A stretch of 64,000 nucleotides of DNA from Wolfiporia cocos (Eukaryota > Basidiomycota > Agaricomycetes > Polyporales > Phaeolaceae): assembly GCA_029448655.1 (NCBI GenBank), contig JACCLO010000011.1:2914001-2978000 (forward strand), written 5' to 3'. Below the pieces are notes generated by a model that saw nothing but the letters and a program-made list of their open reading frames with translations, was not told the origin of the DNA and did no database searches. This document shows, one piece after another, positions 24,107 to 34,829 of this stretch. The first letter of the stretch is position 1. Each line of letters starts with the position of its first letter. The position numbers and the translations under genes are program-made.

Positions 24107-25530
24107 AGGATACCCCGGGTCGTCCACAAAGCATTTAGAACGTGTCCAATCTCCCTACTTCCCACTCATCATCACTCACGAGTACACGGGGATCATCTGC
24201 GCTACACGCTGGTGGTGTCTACTATGTCAAAAGCAATATCATACTGGAGCTGATCGATGTGGCAGGCGGACAATTTCATGTAGTCGGAAGCCTGCTGCAC
24301 ATGAAACATAGCCAGTAGGTGTGCATCATGTGAGTAATCATGACCCAAGGTTGCTGATCTCCAGTGGAAGCTGATTTCTGCGGGGAGAGGGTATATGATC
24401 GTACAAAAATGAAGCCAACATCGAGTGGCCTATTGTTAGTGATGTGCCAGGCCCGGCTTTGGGCCATGAGCCGGGCCGGGCCAAGCCCTACCCAGGGCTT
24501 GGCTTGTGTCTCAGGACGAGCCGGGCCAAGCCGTGGGCCCCCGGCCTGAAAGCTCTGATGGATAAAATGTCTAGTAACTATAATATAGCACTATATATGA
24601 TAGCAGTATGATTGGTTCAATGTAATACCTCCATATTATTCAATCTAAGCTATGGGATGGTCCCATGGGTTGGATCCTTGGTGTTGAAGCCTGTCGCACA
24701 CCTTTGGGCGCCTATACGATACCCCATTTGGCAGGCGCCACAGAACGCCATGCCAATGAAAGGTTGATTTCGCACTATATAAGATATCGAAGCTCTGTTT
24801 TGTCAGGAAATAGTTTGAAAAGTATATCATAAACTTATAAGGCTACAGTAATAATTAGCCTCACAGTGCCAGGCCCCGGGCAAGCCCCGGCTCAGGCCGG
24901 GCCAAGCCGTGGGCCGTCAGTGGGGGCCCGGCTTCAGGTTTTGAAAAGCCAAGGCCGTCCAAAGCCGGGCCAAAGCCTGGGGCTTTCAGGCCGGTCCGGG
25001 CCGGCACATCACTACACGACAATGAGGTCCGGGATTCTAGCTGAAGGGGATCAATTTGTGGATACCCTTATGCTACTACCTGGAATATTCAGCCGAATTC
25101 TTCGTGTTGTGATGGAGCGGTTCGGTAAGTACATGCATTAACGCCATATGATGTTCAGTATTGATAACGAAACGATCGCCGCGGACTTCTGGCTGTATTC
25201 CACCTCACAAACTCAATTATTCAACCAATGACTTCATGACGGACCTTGCATATTGGCTCAGAATTCAGAGAAGCAGCTCCATTATACCATACGCAATGCT
25301 CAAGCCATTGTATAACGTGAACCTGGTCCAAGAATGTGCGTCTGTCAGAAACCTCTCTATTCAATACTGGAATTTGATACCCTACAAGACCTCGCTGGAG
25401 CCTTCGAGGCCCACGCAGTCAACTCAGGGCGTCTCTCCAAAGCCCATTGTCTCCGCTTCGGTGCTCGTCTCCGAGGACAGGGACTTCACCACGACAGAGA
25501 CCAAGTCACGGCGATCACCAAACCCATGAT
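24107..25530 (+). pseudogene. Decayed beta-trefoil (ricin-B-like) lectin gene, interrupted by a mobile element
   Basis: The plus-strand frame 24200-24310 encodes AGGVYYVKSNIILELIDVAG and SLLHMKHSQ, aligning with AGIYYITNLHSKAALEVFDV and LCMKSSQQ of the gene at 39258. After a CAG|TGG acceptor it continues WKLISAGRGYMIVQ and hits a stop. A 578-bp inverted-repeat element (24437-25014) then splits it. The C-terminal part survives at about 25360-25530 (YWNLIPYKTSLEPSRPTQS, then VSASVLVSEDRDFTTTETK), aligning with the tail at 39258-40159. The middle trefoil unit is not readable. Ricin-B-type trefoils bind sugars; here no intact product is expected. The locus is a direct duplicate of 40520-41960. 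Confidence 0.65.
24437..25014. mobile_element. Short inverted-repeat element (MITE-like) with GGCCCGG-rich ends
   Basis: A 578-bp insertion bounded by TAGTGATGTGCC and its complement GGCACATCACTA. Both ends hold arrays of GGGCC/GGCCCGG and AAGCC repeats around an AT-rich core. The paralogous locus lacks it: at about 40850 the flanks (CCTATTGT and GACAATGAGG) are nearly joined. No clean target duplication is visible; the bases just outside the two ends differ. Termini of the TAGTG type resemble hAT elements, so a non-autonomous hAT relative is the best guess. No coding capacity. Confidence 0.72.
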
Positions 25531-26565
25531 TTTCCAGCGGGTCCGGACATTCATTCAACGTTTATCCCGGAAGCAGGTACGGAGAACCGCTTTGGAGAGT
25601 GAGATTCAAATGCTGCGATCTCACCCTTCGTGCTCATTAATATATGAGCATCGAATTTATAATCAAATTATGCTAAGGAGATGATATGGAGAAACCCTCA
25701 ATCTGGCCCATGCAGCACAAACAGTAGTCAAATTTGATGGAGCTATCATGATACGATGCGGCGCCCATACTCAGCAACAGTCATCGGCAGCTGCATATCC
25801 TATAATGGCGTTTTTGTCGGCTTCAGAACTTTGACAAACTGTAGTAATTCGGGCCGCGCCAGACAACGGCCGCCCGCCAGGGACCCCGCTACGGTGTGGT
25901 GGATTCTGTTTACAAACGTGTGCCGGTACGTACATCGTATCCTCGACTTTATACTAACCCCGGCCGCCGCACCACCACCGGCTCAGCCATACCCGGATCC
26001 TGTCCTGCCAGGGGCACTCAGACTGCTCCCGCGTCGTGGCGACGAGATCGCGCGCCGCGCCCGACTTTCAACACAAACATGATCGCATATCTAATGCGTC
26101 TCAAGTCATATTACAGAGGTAACCGCTGTGTTTTTTCTTGCGAGGTTCGAGCTGCGGCAGAAGCACATCAGTGAACACTCTAGGAGTATAGAAAGCACGA
26201 ACCAAATGGTTGGCGTGCAGTTTTGCGAGCTCTAAATGTATGCCATTTAAGAACAACGCAGAGAACTTTTTGGGAGCTGATCTATTCCGATAAGTTACAG
26301 CTAACACGAATTCGGCGTGGCGTGTTGCAATCTTGATTCTGCGTGCCACGGACCGCGCATGTGCTCCACTGTCGGTTCTCGATTATCTCACTTTATGTAG
26401 ATCGTTAGATTGCCTGTCCGCTGTAATCCACAACACATCAATATGTACGCTCGCTGAGTATATGACCGCATTTCAGCGATGAAATCACTGTGATCCACAA
26501 ACGGGGACACACAATGTGATACTACCGAGAATGAAAGCATCCAATGCTGCCATGTTACGTGATAC
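25531..26565. other. Downstream part of the duplicated segment, no gene
   Basis: Matches 41331-41960 except for about 235 bp of GC-rich sequence at roughly 25830-26070 that copy 2 lacks. No supported coding region. From 26360 to 26565 unique sequence leads to the 3' end of the JmjC gene. Confidence 0.6.
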
Positions 26566-28688
26566 TCAGTCTTCGAGACTGCCTAGATCGCTAGACTGGT
26601 CACCCCCATCAACTAGCACATCCCTCCACCCCTTACTCCCATTGCCCAGTCCATGTGCATGCAGATGTTGCAATGGGGGCACACGGATCACGAGAGGAGA
26701 GCGCTCGACGTTGTGCTGCACGGTTCTCGGTTGCCTCGGGTTATAAGGTGTTTGATGCTTGTCGCGAGTCCATCTATTGGCAGAGGTAGATGTCGATGTC
26801 GATGTTGATGTCACGGCTTGCTGCTCGCGTATACGCTCTGACTGACGGGCAGGCGTGGTGGGAGCTTGTGATTTGCGCTGTGTCAGAGTCCGTTCTTTAT
26901 GTTCTGTCTCGATGATCTTCTTATCTGTCCACTCATCCGTCTCTTTAAATTGTTGCCATGGCTTGAACGCGTCGCCAAAATTGACCGGCTCGCCAGGATC
27001 AAACCTATCGCCAAGCCCAAGGTGGTGGGTGAGATCGCTTGGTTTGAGGCCCAGTACACGTAAGCCTGCATCAATGATTTGTTTCCCGACGATCGTGAAG
27101 GACGCATAGGGCGTGTGATGCTCGCGCTGTCCGTTGATCATGGGGTTGTCGCATTCGTATGCGGCGGGATTGTGGAGCATTGCTGCCAGGGCCACAAAGG
27201 CCCTCTTGCCAATTGCTAGACAATATGTATGCCATCATGTAGAACATATCTTAAAAAGGCAGTTACTTACTGATGAACTCCCAATTCCTCGGGAGGGCGA
27301 GTGCCATGCGATTGAGGGTATCCAGCACATGTCCATGTTCCAGGTTGGTAGCGCAAACTCCATAGAGGTTGTCAACATGTCGTGACAACTCTGTCAGGTG
27401 AAGGGTGTTGTATTGGAAGAAATGCCCGCCGACTGTGAAGGAAGCCGTTGGCGTATAGACCGCATGAAGCTGGCCTGCAGGCTGGAAGCTGAAACTTGCA
27501 CATGAGGTATAAACCGATGAAAACAAAATAAAACCTTACACAAGATCACCCGGTCTTATGTCAAGGACCTCTAAATCACAGATATCATTGATTGCGACAC
27601 AATTCTCATCGGAATACTTGTCAAAACTTGTGAGATCCACTACGAGTTTACGCCACTCCGAACGAGTCAAGTTTGGCTTCCCAGGTTTTGGGTTGATGAC
27701 AACCCAGAGCTTGACGCCGGAGTACCCTAAGATCCAAGTGTTGGCACCATTAGTGTTGTGGTGTGGGTATGTTGTGACACCTGCACAATGCAGGAGGGCC
27801 CAGCCACGAACAAGCGAATCAGGGTGAACGAGCTGATTCGAGACTGGGAAGTCAACGAAGGTCTGGTTCCATCCAATAGTCAGACCATCGTCCAGCGTTC
27901 TAAACCAGTCAGCACTGGAACAGAAACTGTGATGTGAAACTCACTGGAGTCCAGAGGGGAGGCCTTGCTGTGCATTGCAACACGTGAGAACATATTGGGA
28001 TTGAGCAGGGTCGTACAGCGCTTTTAGCATGTCATGTACAGTACCCTTCACGTATGGATATGAGAAGTCCTCTGCACGTTTGTACAGGTCTGAGATGCGA
28101 ATTAGAGGATGTGCATATGCATGTAAGCAACAGAGGCTCACCGTGGATGTCTACACGGGTATTAGAGAAGAGGTTGAACTCGTTCCTCAACCCTTCTTCA
28201 TTGAACGTGAAATTGCTCACGTCTTGACAATCCCGTATGACTACCATTTTCCCACGTGTGAGCCCTTCACGAATATGCTGCCTGAGATCGGAAGAAGGCA
28301 TAGACTTCTCAAGGAACAAGAAGTTTGGTGACTCTGGTCCAGCTGCAGGCGCTGTGGACAGGAGCGTGACAAAGCTGGCGTCATGATGCCAATGAGGTAA
28401 GACAGTGTGGTACCCATTTCTCCAAACCACTGTCTCATTTGTTGCCGGAAGTTGCACCCCCCTAACGTTATCGATGAGATTGAATGGACTGAGAGGTGAC
28501 AAAGACGTGGACTGAGGTAGAGGGAGTGAAGACAAGGGCAGCGGGGATGAGGGTGTGGAGGGAGATGGCTGAGGGGGTGGTATGTGCGGAGACGGCTGAG
28601 CGGATGGTATGTGTAGAGACGGCTGAAGAGACGGTGCGCGGTGAGACAGCGTGAGAATGGCGGCGGGAACAGGTTCTAGGGCAAGCAT
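26566..28688 (-). CDS. JmjC-domain protein with altered metal-binding motif
   Basis: Five exons (28688-28142, 28089-27945, 27899-27540, 27488-27271, 27215-26566) give about 639 residues with all phases matching. JmjC proteins are Fe(II)/2-oxoglutarate oxygenases, often histone demethylases. Order: a Pro/Ser-rich N-terminus; LPHWHHDASFVTLLS; a cupin core with YPHHNTNGANTW, GYSGVKLWVVI and RPGDLV joined to FQPAGQLHAVYTP; and GGHFFQYNTLHLTE, a signature common in basidiomycete JmjC proteins. The canonical HxD/E iron-binding motif here appears as HHN, so the acidic ligand is replaced by Asn, while the second His (LHAVY) is kept. Catalysis may be lost (inference). The C-terminus is basic and low complexity, with a TSTSTSTST run encoded by a short tandem repeat near 26790. 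Confidence 0.85.
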
Positions 28689-30792
28689 GGGAGCATTTCT
28701 GTAGACAGTTCAGCGGACCGAAATGCACAATGAATAACATACATACACATTTTTGCTGTATTTATGAGAATGATAATGATTCAGGGAGGCTTTGGCTCGT
28801 TTTGCTCGGTATCTAGGGCAGTAATGTGAGGATAAATAAGGGAATCAGACCATGATACTTACTCTGGATCATTACAATGATTCAGATGGTATTTGCGTGT
28901 CCTTGCTCTGCTCTGCTCTCTTCGCCGAGCTACCTGTTCGAAGAGTGTCATTTATGTAATGCAATGGGAATCATCATACAAACTTTTTCTTCCTCTGAGA
29001 GGCCAGACAGGTTTGCACGCATCCGCTGTGCAGAAGGCCTGGGCACAGGTATTTCAGACATATTGGTTCAAGCAAGAATGTGGCACGTAGTATGAGAACA
29101 CTACGACCAGGCACGTGTTCGCAGTTGCTGATGCCTGAGGCTCACGCTTGGGCTCCCTAAAAAGGGAATCTAACTCACCCTCCGGAACCTGACTCACGCT
29201 CGGAGGAGTCTTACTCATGATATTGCCGGTTCCGGCATGGTCCACTGTATGGCTGTACATATACTATCACTGGCCCACATATGCAATCGCAACAGCAATG
29301 CAATTTCGCCTCTAGTTCCCCTCCTTCGAATTCAAAAATTATGAATATTTGTACACTATGACTATATGACAATCTGCATGATCTTGTCAAATCAGATTAT
29401 TAAAAAACTCTAGTAGATGAAGAGGAAAAAATGAACAATGTCAATCAGAGTTATTGATGGACTTCGGCTCAGCCTTCACCTTGACGAAATCCTTCCAAAA
29501 TAACAACACGTCTTCTCAATATACTTGAGGCTTAACATGTAACTTTCCGAGGGTAAATGTGCATTGTGTCAATATAGAGAGGCAGATTGCAGTCAAAGTG
29601 TGACATCAGCCACATCCTCAATCGGCAAATCTGAACTCAGCCTCTGATGCCTGCTGGCTTAGTGGTTGCAATGCACCAATGGCGTCATGCCGTTTGATGC
29701 CGCGCGTTCGGCAATTTGGCGATCGTGACTGATGGCGTGACTGATGCTCGGAGAAAAGTTGCATTGCTGTTGCGATGCTTTACGGGCTTCGGTATCATGC
29801 AGCATGCACTTTCGGAGGTTCGAAAAAATATATCGTATACTAGAGATGCATAGCTATCATTTAAAAAAATACCGAGGGATTTGGGCTTGGTTTCATGAAG
29901 ATAGAGGCAAAACTCGGCGGGACATGCGAAAAAGTTGCATATGTGGGCCAGTGATAGTACAGCCGGTCTCTCTCGCGCTACGTATCGGCGACCTGCTTTC
30001 CCTGGACTGCACATCCTTCCACAGCCTCGAATTCGTTCCTGCCCCCATATAACTATGACCTCTCATACAATACACCACTACCTGCTCCTCACACCACTCT
30101 TGACTACCGTCACTGTCTACTTCCACCTTGGTCCTAGTTAACTGCCGCACATGTACTTAGTTTACTGCCTGCGGGGTATAAATCTCTATCTCTCTCTGTA
30201 CTGGCACGGGGTTGATGGATGCAATACAATAGAGCGTCACAGCCGCACATCCCCGGCGGTAACGACGTCGATAAACGAGCTCTCACCCGCAGTCTACCGT
30301 GAGAGATCTGCTCTTGCCTGGACCCGCCATTCACTTTATTATTGCAAGTACGTAGTGCTCAGCGAACCCTCAGCGCTGAGATGGGGCGAATCTTCTACTT
30401 TCCCGGTGGTGGCAGAAATGGGGTGGCTCAAAGACGATCCCTCAACCGGAAGGCCTTTCAGGCACGATTTCTGAGCTCGCGCAGAATGCATTTGTAGCCT
30501 CTGCTATGCATGTCAAGGGTCACAGGCTTGGCCCATGCTCCACAACACTTCGATCAGCGCTGGCGGATCTAGAGAAGGTTCCGTGTTTCTCCAATCATCA
30601 TCGAGGCTGCGCAACAGGAAGCGCGCTCACGCCGCCATACAAAAAGCATACGTTCAGTACCTGCAAGCTGCCACCGCGCTGGTACCCCAGCATCGGGGAC
30701 CGGTGAGACTGGTGACGTCGTGCGCGAAGTCCTAGCTGCTTATTATCTGTTTTATAACTTTCAGCACCGAAAGAGAACTGACACTCGCCGGC
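28689..30792. other. Gene-poor stretch, about 2.1 kb
   Basis: Divergent upstream region of the JmjC gene and paralogue B. It is AT-rich around 29280-29900. Several short frames on both strands match nothing and have no coherent exon structure. Confidence 0.45.
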
Positions 30793-32548
30793 ATGTCTAT
30801 AAGCGAGAATGGGTGGACGTTCGCTTCGTCCATTATCAGCGTGGTGTGGAGTTTCATCTTTCCATCTGTTGTCGTATGGCTCCTGTCCTTCTTCTGGCTT
30901 TGGTATCTCCAAAAAGAGACCGACAAGGTATTGGTACGACTTACGTCGAGGATCTTGCCGGGAGGTGGACCTGTGAAACATTTTCATGACAGGTAACGAC
31001 CCCTTGTGTTTGATTAGTACTGGCTGACACGATGCACCGCTCTAGTGTATCTCATGAGATCGCGCAGCTTATACGCGAATTGCATGGCATACCGCTCATG
31101 TACAAGCTCTTGAACATTGCATTTGAATTACGCAGGTTGAAGAGAGTTACACATCTGGTGAGTGTTCTATAGCTAACACTCTGTTAAGAAATCGGTTTAA
31201 CATCTGTGAACAACAGCTAGACCGCGGTATGCCATTGCCACCTGATTTTATCGAGCAATATGCAGCTATGTCAGGTCCGTTTCCGGTCACTTATTGAGAT
31301 TGCGCCAACTCATCATGTATGTCTCTTTTTTATGCACCAGGCACCGATATATCGACAACGGCAACGATACAGTCGTTAGGAGGTAATCACCATCCTCGTT
31401 GCGAGGACTATCCTCCCGCAGAAGACGGAAGAGCTACCTCGTCAACAGGGACAGCCATCCCTCTCCTCACGCCATCGACGCCTACCTCTGACGATGACTC
31501 GGGGCGTCCAGACGACGCAAGCTCGGACATGAATTATGATCGCCCACGTGCGATACCGATAACGTCTCCCGCCGACGCGGCGATGACGTCGGCGATCCGG
31601 CAGCGCGCCGTCCCAATCACACCCGCTGGATCTGGCGCGGGCGGCGCGAGCGCTGCCCAGGCTGCTCCGACCTCACGGTCGTCTCTGGGCGTGGCATCGC
31701 GCAATCGCTCCGGTCATCGCAACGGGAGCATAGACAGACACGGCCTGCAACTAAATTCGGCGGCGGACATCCCTCCCGCTGTCGACACAGCGGCCGAGAA
31801 CGCGCCTACGAATCTCTTCCGGAGCGCAGGCACCTCGCTCACACGCAGGGGTAGCGGCAATCAAGGCGCACCCCGGGCCATGACTGTCGATGGCATGGAT
31901 CTATCTTCCTTTACGAACGGCGGCGGGCCCTCGCAGCCGGCAGCCGTCGACCGCTCGTCGCCCACGTCCCTCCGATCTGCTGACACTCTGCAGCTGTACG
32001 ACGTTTCGGGCCAGCGGCGCCAGGACGTGCAGGCGCGTAGCAACGCAGCAACGAGGGTGTCGGGCATCAAGCCTTCCCGATCGAGCCCGCACCTGCGCCA
32101 CAGGGTGCTGGAGGCGACGCCGGGACACAGCGGAGGACACGTGTCGGCGCAGAAGCCCGTGCTGTCGCCAGTGGATTCCCCCTACGGCTCGCCTCTGCAG
32201 AAACAGCTTGCGCTGGAGGGCGGAGGGGAAGAGGAGGGGGCTGCGGACTGGCCCTCGGCTCCCGCTGTGTCTGCGCCTGGCAGGTCCATGTCGCGGCGCG
32301 CATCGACGGCGAGCGCGCGCTCGGTGTCCGGCTTGCGGCTCGTGGTGGCGAGCGCGCGCTCGGCGGCCAGCTCGCCCTCGTGCTCGCCGGTTGGCTCGCC
32401 CTCGCGCATGCGGGCCAGGTCTCTCTCGCGCATGCGCAGCGCGCCCTCGCGCGACTCGTTGAGGGGCCGTCCGCGCTGTGACATGGTTCCGGAATGTGAG
32501 TCGGAGGGCGAGGCAGACCCTGGACATGGAGAGCAGACGGCCGGATGA
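30793..32548 (+). CDS. Membrane-anchored orphan protein with disordered tail, paralogue B
   Basis: Four exons: 30793-30992, 31046-31157, 31217-31274 and 31341-32548, about 525 residues. The N-terminus MSISENGWTFASSIISVVWS leads one membrane segment ending FFWLWYLQKETDKVLVRL, matching WLWYLEYQCDKLWAQL in paralogue A. Exons 2 and 3 encode HEIAQLIRELHGIPLMYK and LLDRGMPLPPDFIEQY. The last exon is GC-rich and encodes about 400 residues of Ser, Pro, Arg and Ala low complexity. It includes an Arg/Ser-dipeptide-rich zone (SRMRARSLSRMRSAPSR) and an acidic patch near the end (ECESEGEADPG). No domain is recognised. Exon lengths identical to A support both models and recent common descent; the tails have diverged strongly. 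Confidence 0.77.
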
Positions 32549-33112
32549 ACCCTGCGTGCTCGGAGCTGACGGGACGAACTGGTATGGCCGCCTTCTGCTA
32601 GCAGGAGCTGGAGGTCAAGCGCAGGCGCAGCTCGCATCGTCCATTTAGCACAATTGTATTTCTTGACGATATACTAGGAAGTACGACGCACATGATACCC
32701 GTGCTTTTACATTCTGCAGCTGAATTGTTATACCCTATATGCCCTACAGAGCTGTATCGTTGACATGAACAATTTCCACGCTTTGCGCTTTCTTCCGCTG
32801 TATATATTGCGTGCATGACAGTTGCGCTGCAATCCGAGGATCTGTACCCTATAAGGTTGAACTGTCCACACAGTAGCTCTTGCATGATACCGAATCCTAC
32901 CATGCAAGCTGCGCCACCATGCACGACCAACCCCTTTGCATTGTTCTCGTTATTCTATCCATCAGAATATTTATTAGTAATAGGATGCGTACTGTACATG
33001 CATGCCCGAACAGGTGTATGAGCAGGTCTGCTGCTCATGTTCTCCAGAGTACCCCGTCCCAATGTCCAGAACGTCATGAAAATTCGCGGAATGCGCCACG
33101 CACGATCGCGCC
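32549..33112. other. Convergent intergenic region, 560 bp
   Basis: AT-rich spacer between the 3' ends of paralogue B (plus) and the GC-rich orphan (minus). No gene recognised. Confidence 0.5.
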
Positions 33113-34102
33113 CTACGCGCCCGCCCACGCCGTGCACACCGCACGCCACAGGCCGGCCACGACGGCGCGCAGTGCGCCGCTATCGAGATCGAGCGCAGAC
33201 ACGGCGCGCTCATCTTCCTCGGCGGACGCACAGCGCAGCCCGGCACGCAGCGCGCAAAGGGCGTCTCTCTCTGATACGGGGTCCGGGAGGCGCACGAGCG
33301 ACGAGGGGAGGCCGCTGGGTACGGCAGACGCGGACGCCACGGCGAGGACGGGGGACGGCGACGGGTGCACGGGGAAGAGCGCTGGCGCGGGGGGCTTGGC
33401 GCACGCGGGGGCCGCGAGGAGCGCGAGGAGGGGGTCGTCCGCGTCGAGGAGGAGGGCGGCGAAGAACGAGAGCCCGAGGATATCAAGAGTGCACCGCTTC
33501 GGGCGCTGCCGCGGGAAGCGCAGCGCGGGGTGCGCGTGCGGGTCTGGCGCATCGTCGGGCTCGCTCGTGCCCCCGCTCAGCGAGCTCGCGGTGTGCGAGC
33601 GCAGGCGGACGCCGCGCGCGCGTGCGTGCAGGTGCGCAGGGAGCGGGACGGGGTACGCGAGCGAGGGGACGGCGGAGAGCGGGAGGTCGAGGTCGAGGCC
33701 GGCGCCGATCGCGCGCGCGACCTGGTCCTCGAGCACCCACGAGTCCGCGTCGGAGGCGGAGGGGGAGAGCGCGAGGGGTGACCAGGGCTCGAGGTCGACG
33801 GAGGGTGAGGCGGCAGCGTCTTGTGTGGGGGAGAAGAGCGGGAGCGAGAGCGGGGAGAGCGGGGAGGGGGGCCGGGGAGAGGAGACGGCGCGGGCGAAGG
33901 CGGAGGAGACACCCCGGTCGTGGGAGATATCGACCCAGCCCGGGGACGGCGGCGCGGAAGGCGGGCTGGGAAAGACGTAGATCGGGTGGGCGGGCTCTGT
34001 CGCGGGCGGGGCGGGCGGCGGTGCCGGCGTGGACGCGGGCGAGGAGGGCGGGCGGGAGCGAGGGCGAGAGGCGGAACGCTGTGGCGTGTAGTACGTCGCC
34101 AT
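33113..34102 (-). CDS. GC-rich intronless orphan protein with one hydrophobic segment
   Basis: A single uninterrupted frame of 329 residues from an ATG at 34102. The first 200 residues are Pro, Ser and Ala rich (for example PPSSPASTPAPPPAPPATEP). The C-terminal 130 residues look more structured: RQRPKRCTLDILGLSFFAAL starts a basic-then-hydrophobic stretch, followed by LLLDADDPLLALLAAP and a predicted helical end (LRAGLRCASAEEDERAVSAL). Very high GC opens long frames on several other strands and frames, so frame choice is not certain. This one is preferred because it has the only ordered C-terminal region, a plain start and a spacer on each side. I recognise no family. Confidence 0.5.
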   Translation of the reverse strand: MATYYTPQRSASRPRSRPPSSPASTPAPPPAPPATEPAHPIYVFPSPPSAPPSPGWVDISHDRGVSSAFARAVSSPRPPSPLSPLSLPLFSPTQDAAASPSVDLEPWSPLALSPSASDADSWVLEDQVARAIGAGLDLDLPLSAVPSLAYPVPLPAHLHARARGVRLRSHTASSLSGGTSEPDDAPDPHAHPALRFPRQRPKRCTLDILGLSFFAALLLDADDPLLALLAAPACAKPPAPALFPVHPSPSPVLAVASASAVPSGLPSSLVRLPDPVSERDALCALRAGLRCASAEEDERAVSALDLDSGALRAVVAGLWRAVCTAWAGA

Positions 34103-34829
34103 GGTGTGGCAGGACTAGTGGCTCGGGTACCGATGAGCGGTGTTCGCGGGATGTGGCACGCGGCGAGAGCTGGCGGGAGGCGTGACTCAATCCGATGGGA
34201 ATGCATAGCGAGGCGCACCGATACTCACCAGTGGGTCGAAGCAGAGGCGGCTGGGAAGGAGCTCGACTCGGATGGGGGGCGATCGCTTGGAGGACAGTAA
34301 GAGGCAGGGCGTGGCGACGGCGATGGAACGAGGCGCGTCTCGGGCGTCTGCTATAGCGATCGGAGCGCGGCGCGTCATCAAGGCGCCGATCATTTCCATG
34401 CCACAATTCGTGTTGTGGCATGGGCTTCGACAGTCCTTCCTGCGAGTCATCATATGAGGTTATTTCAGGCGCCCAACCTCGTGCTCAGAGGCTGATACTA
34501 TTCGATTAAATCTGTGTTAGGAACCTTCATGTCTACAGCTCGTGATCGAATAGGCAAACAGACAAACCCGGAGTCAGGTCATACGTGCATACGCCGCTAG
34601 TGTATGAACAGACCATCTTCCGCACCGCTCGGAAATTTACGACACACGATTATTACACAACAGCGTTCCTCGAATATCACTGAACGTTTGATTTCTCCAT
34701 GCCCCTTTTTTGAAAGTTTTGTGTAGCATACCTATTGTAATCTTACATCCCTCATGACTTCGAAGAAGATACATTCACTCAGTCCTTGTCTGCAGGACCT
34801 ATACGCTTGTACTGTGGATACTGAACGCA
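34103..34829. other. Intergenic, 730 bp
   Basis: Upstream region of the GC-rich orphan and 3' region of the DUF6534 gene. No gene recognised. Confidence 0.45.

Larger units (their letters stand above)
24107..26350 (+). repeat. Segmental duplication, copy 1 (direct match to 40520-41960)
   Basis: The DNA from AAAGCATTTAGAACGTGTCC onward matches 40520 onward in the same orientation through the lectin remnant and about 800 bp beyond it. Copy 1 is longer because of the mobile element at 24437-25014 and a GC-rich insert at about 25830-26070. Confidence 0.85.

Noticed and set aside
31901..32527. 208-codon minus-strand frame inside the last exon of paralogue B
   Set aside because: Shadow frame of the GC-rich Ser/Arg/Ala tail of paralogue B.
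33037..34185. 382-codon Arg/Gly-rich plus-strand frame opposite the GC-rich orphan
   Set aside because: Its composition is the reverse-strand shadow of Pro/Ser/Ala codons; no ordered segment.
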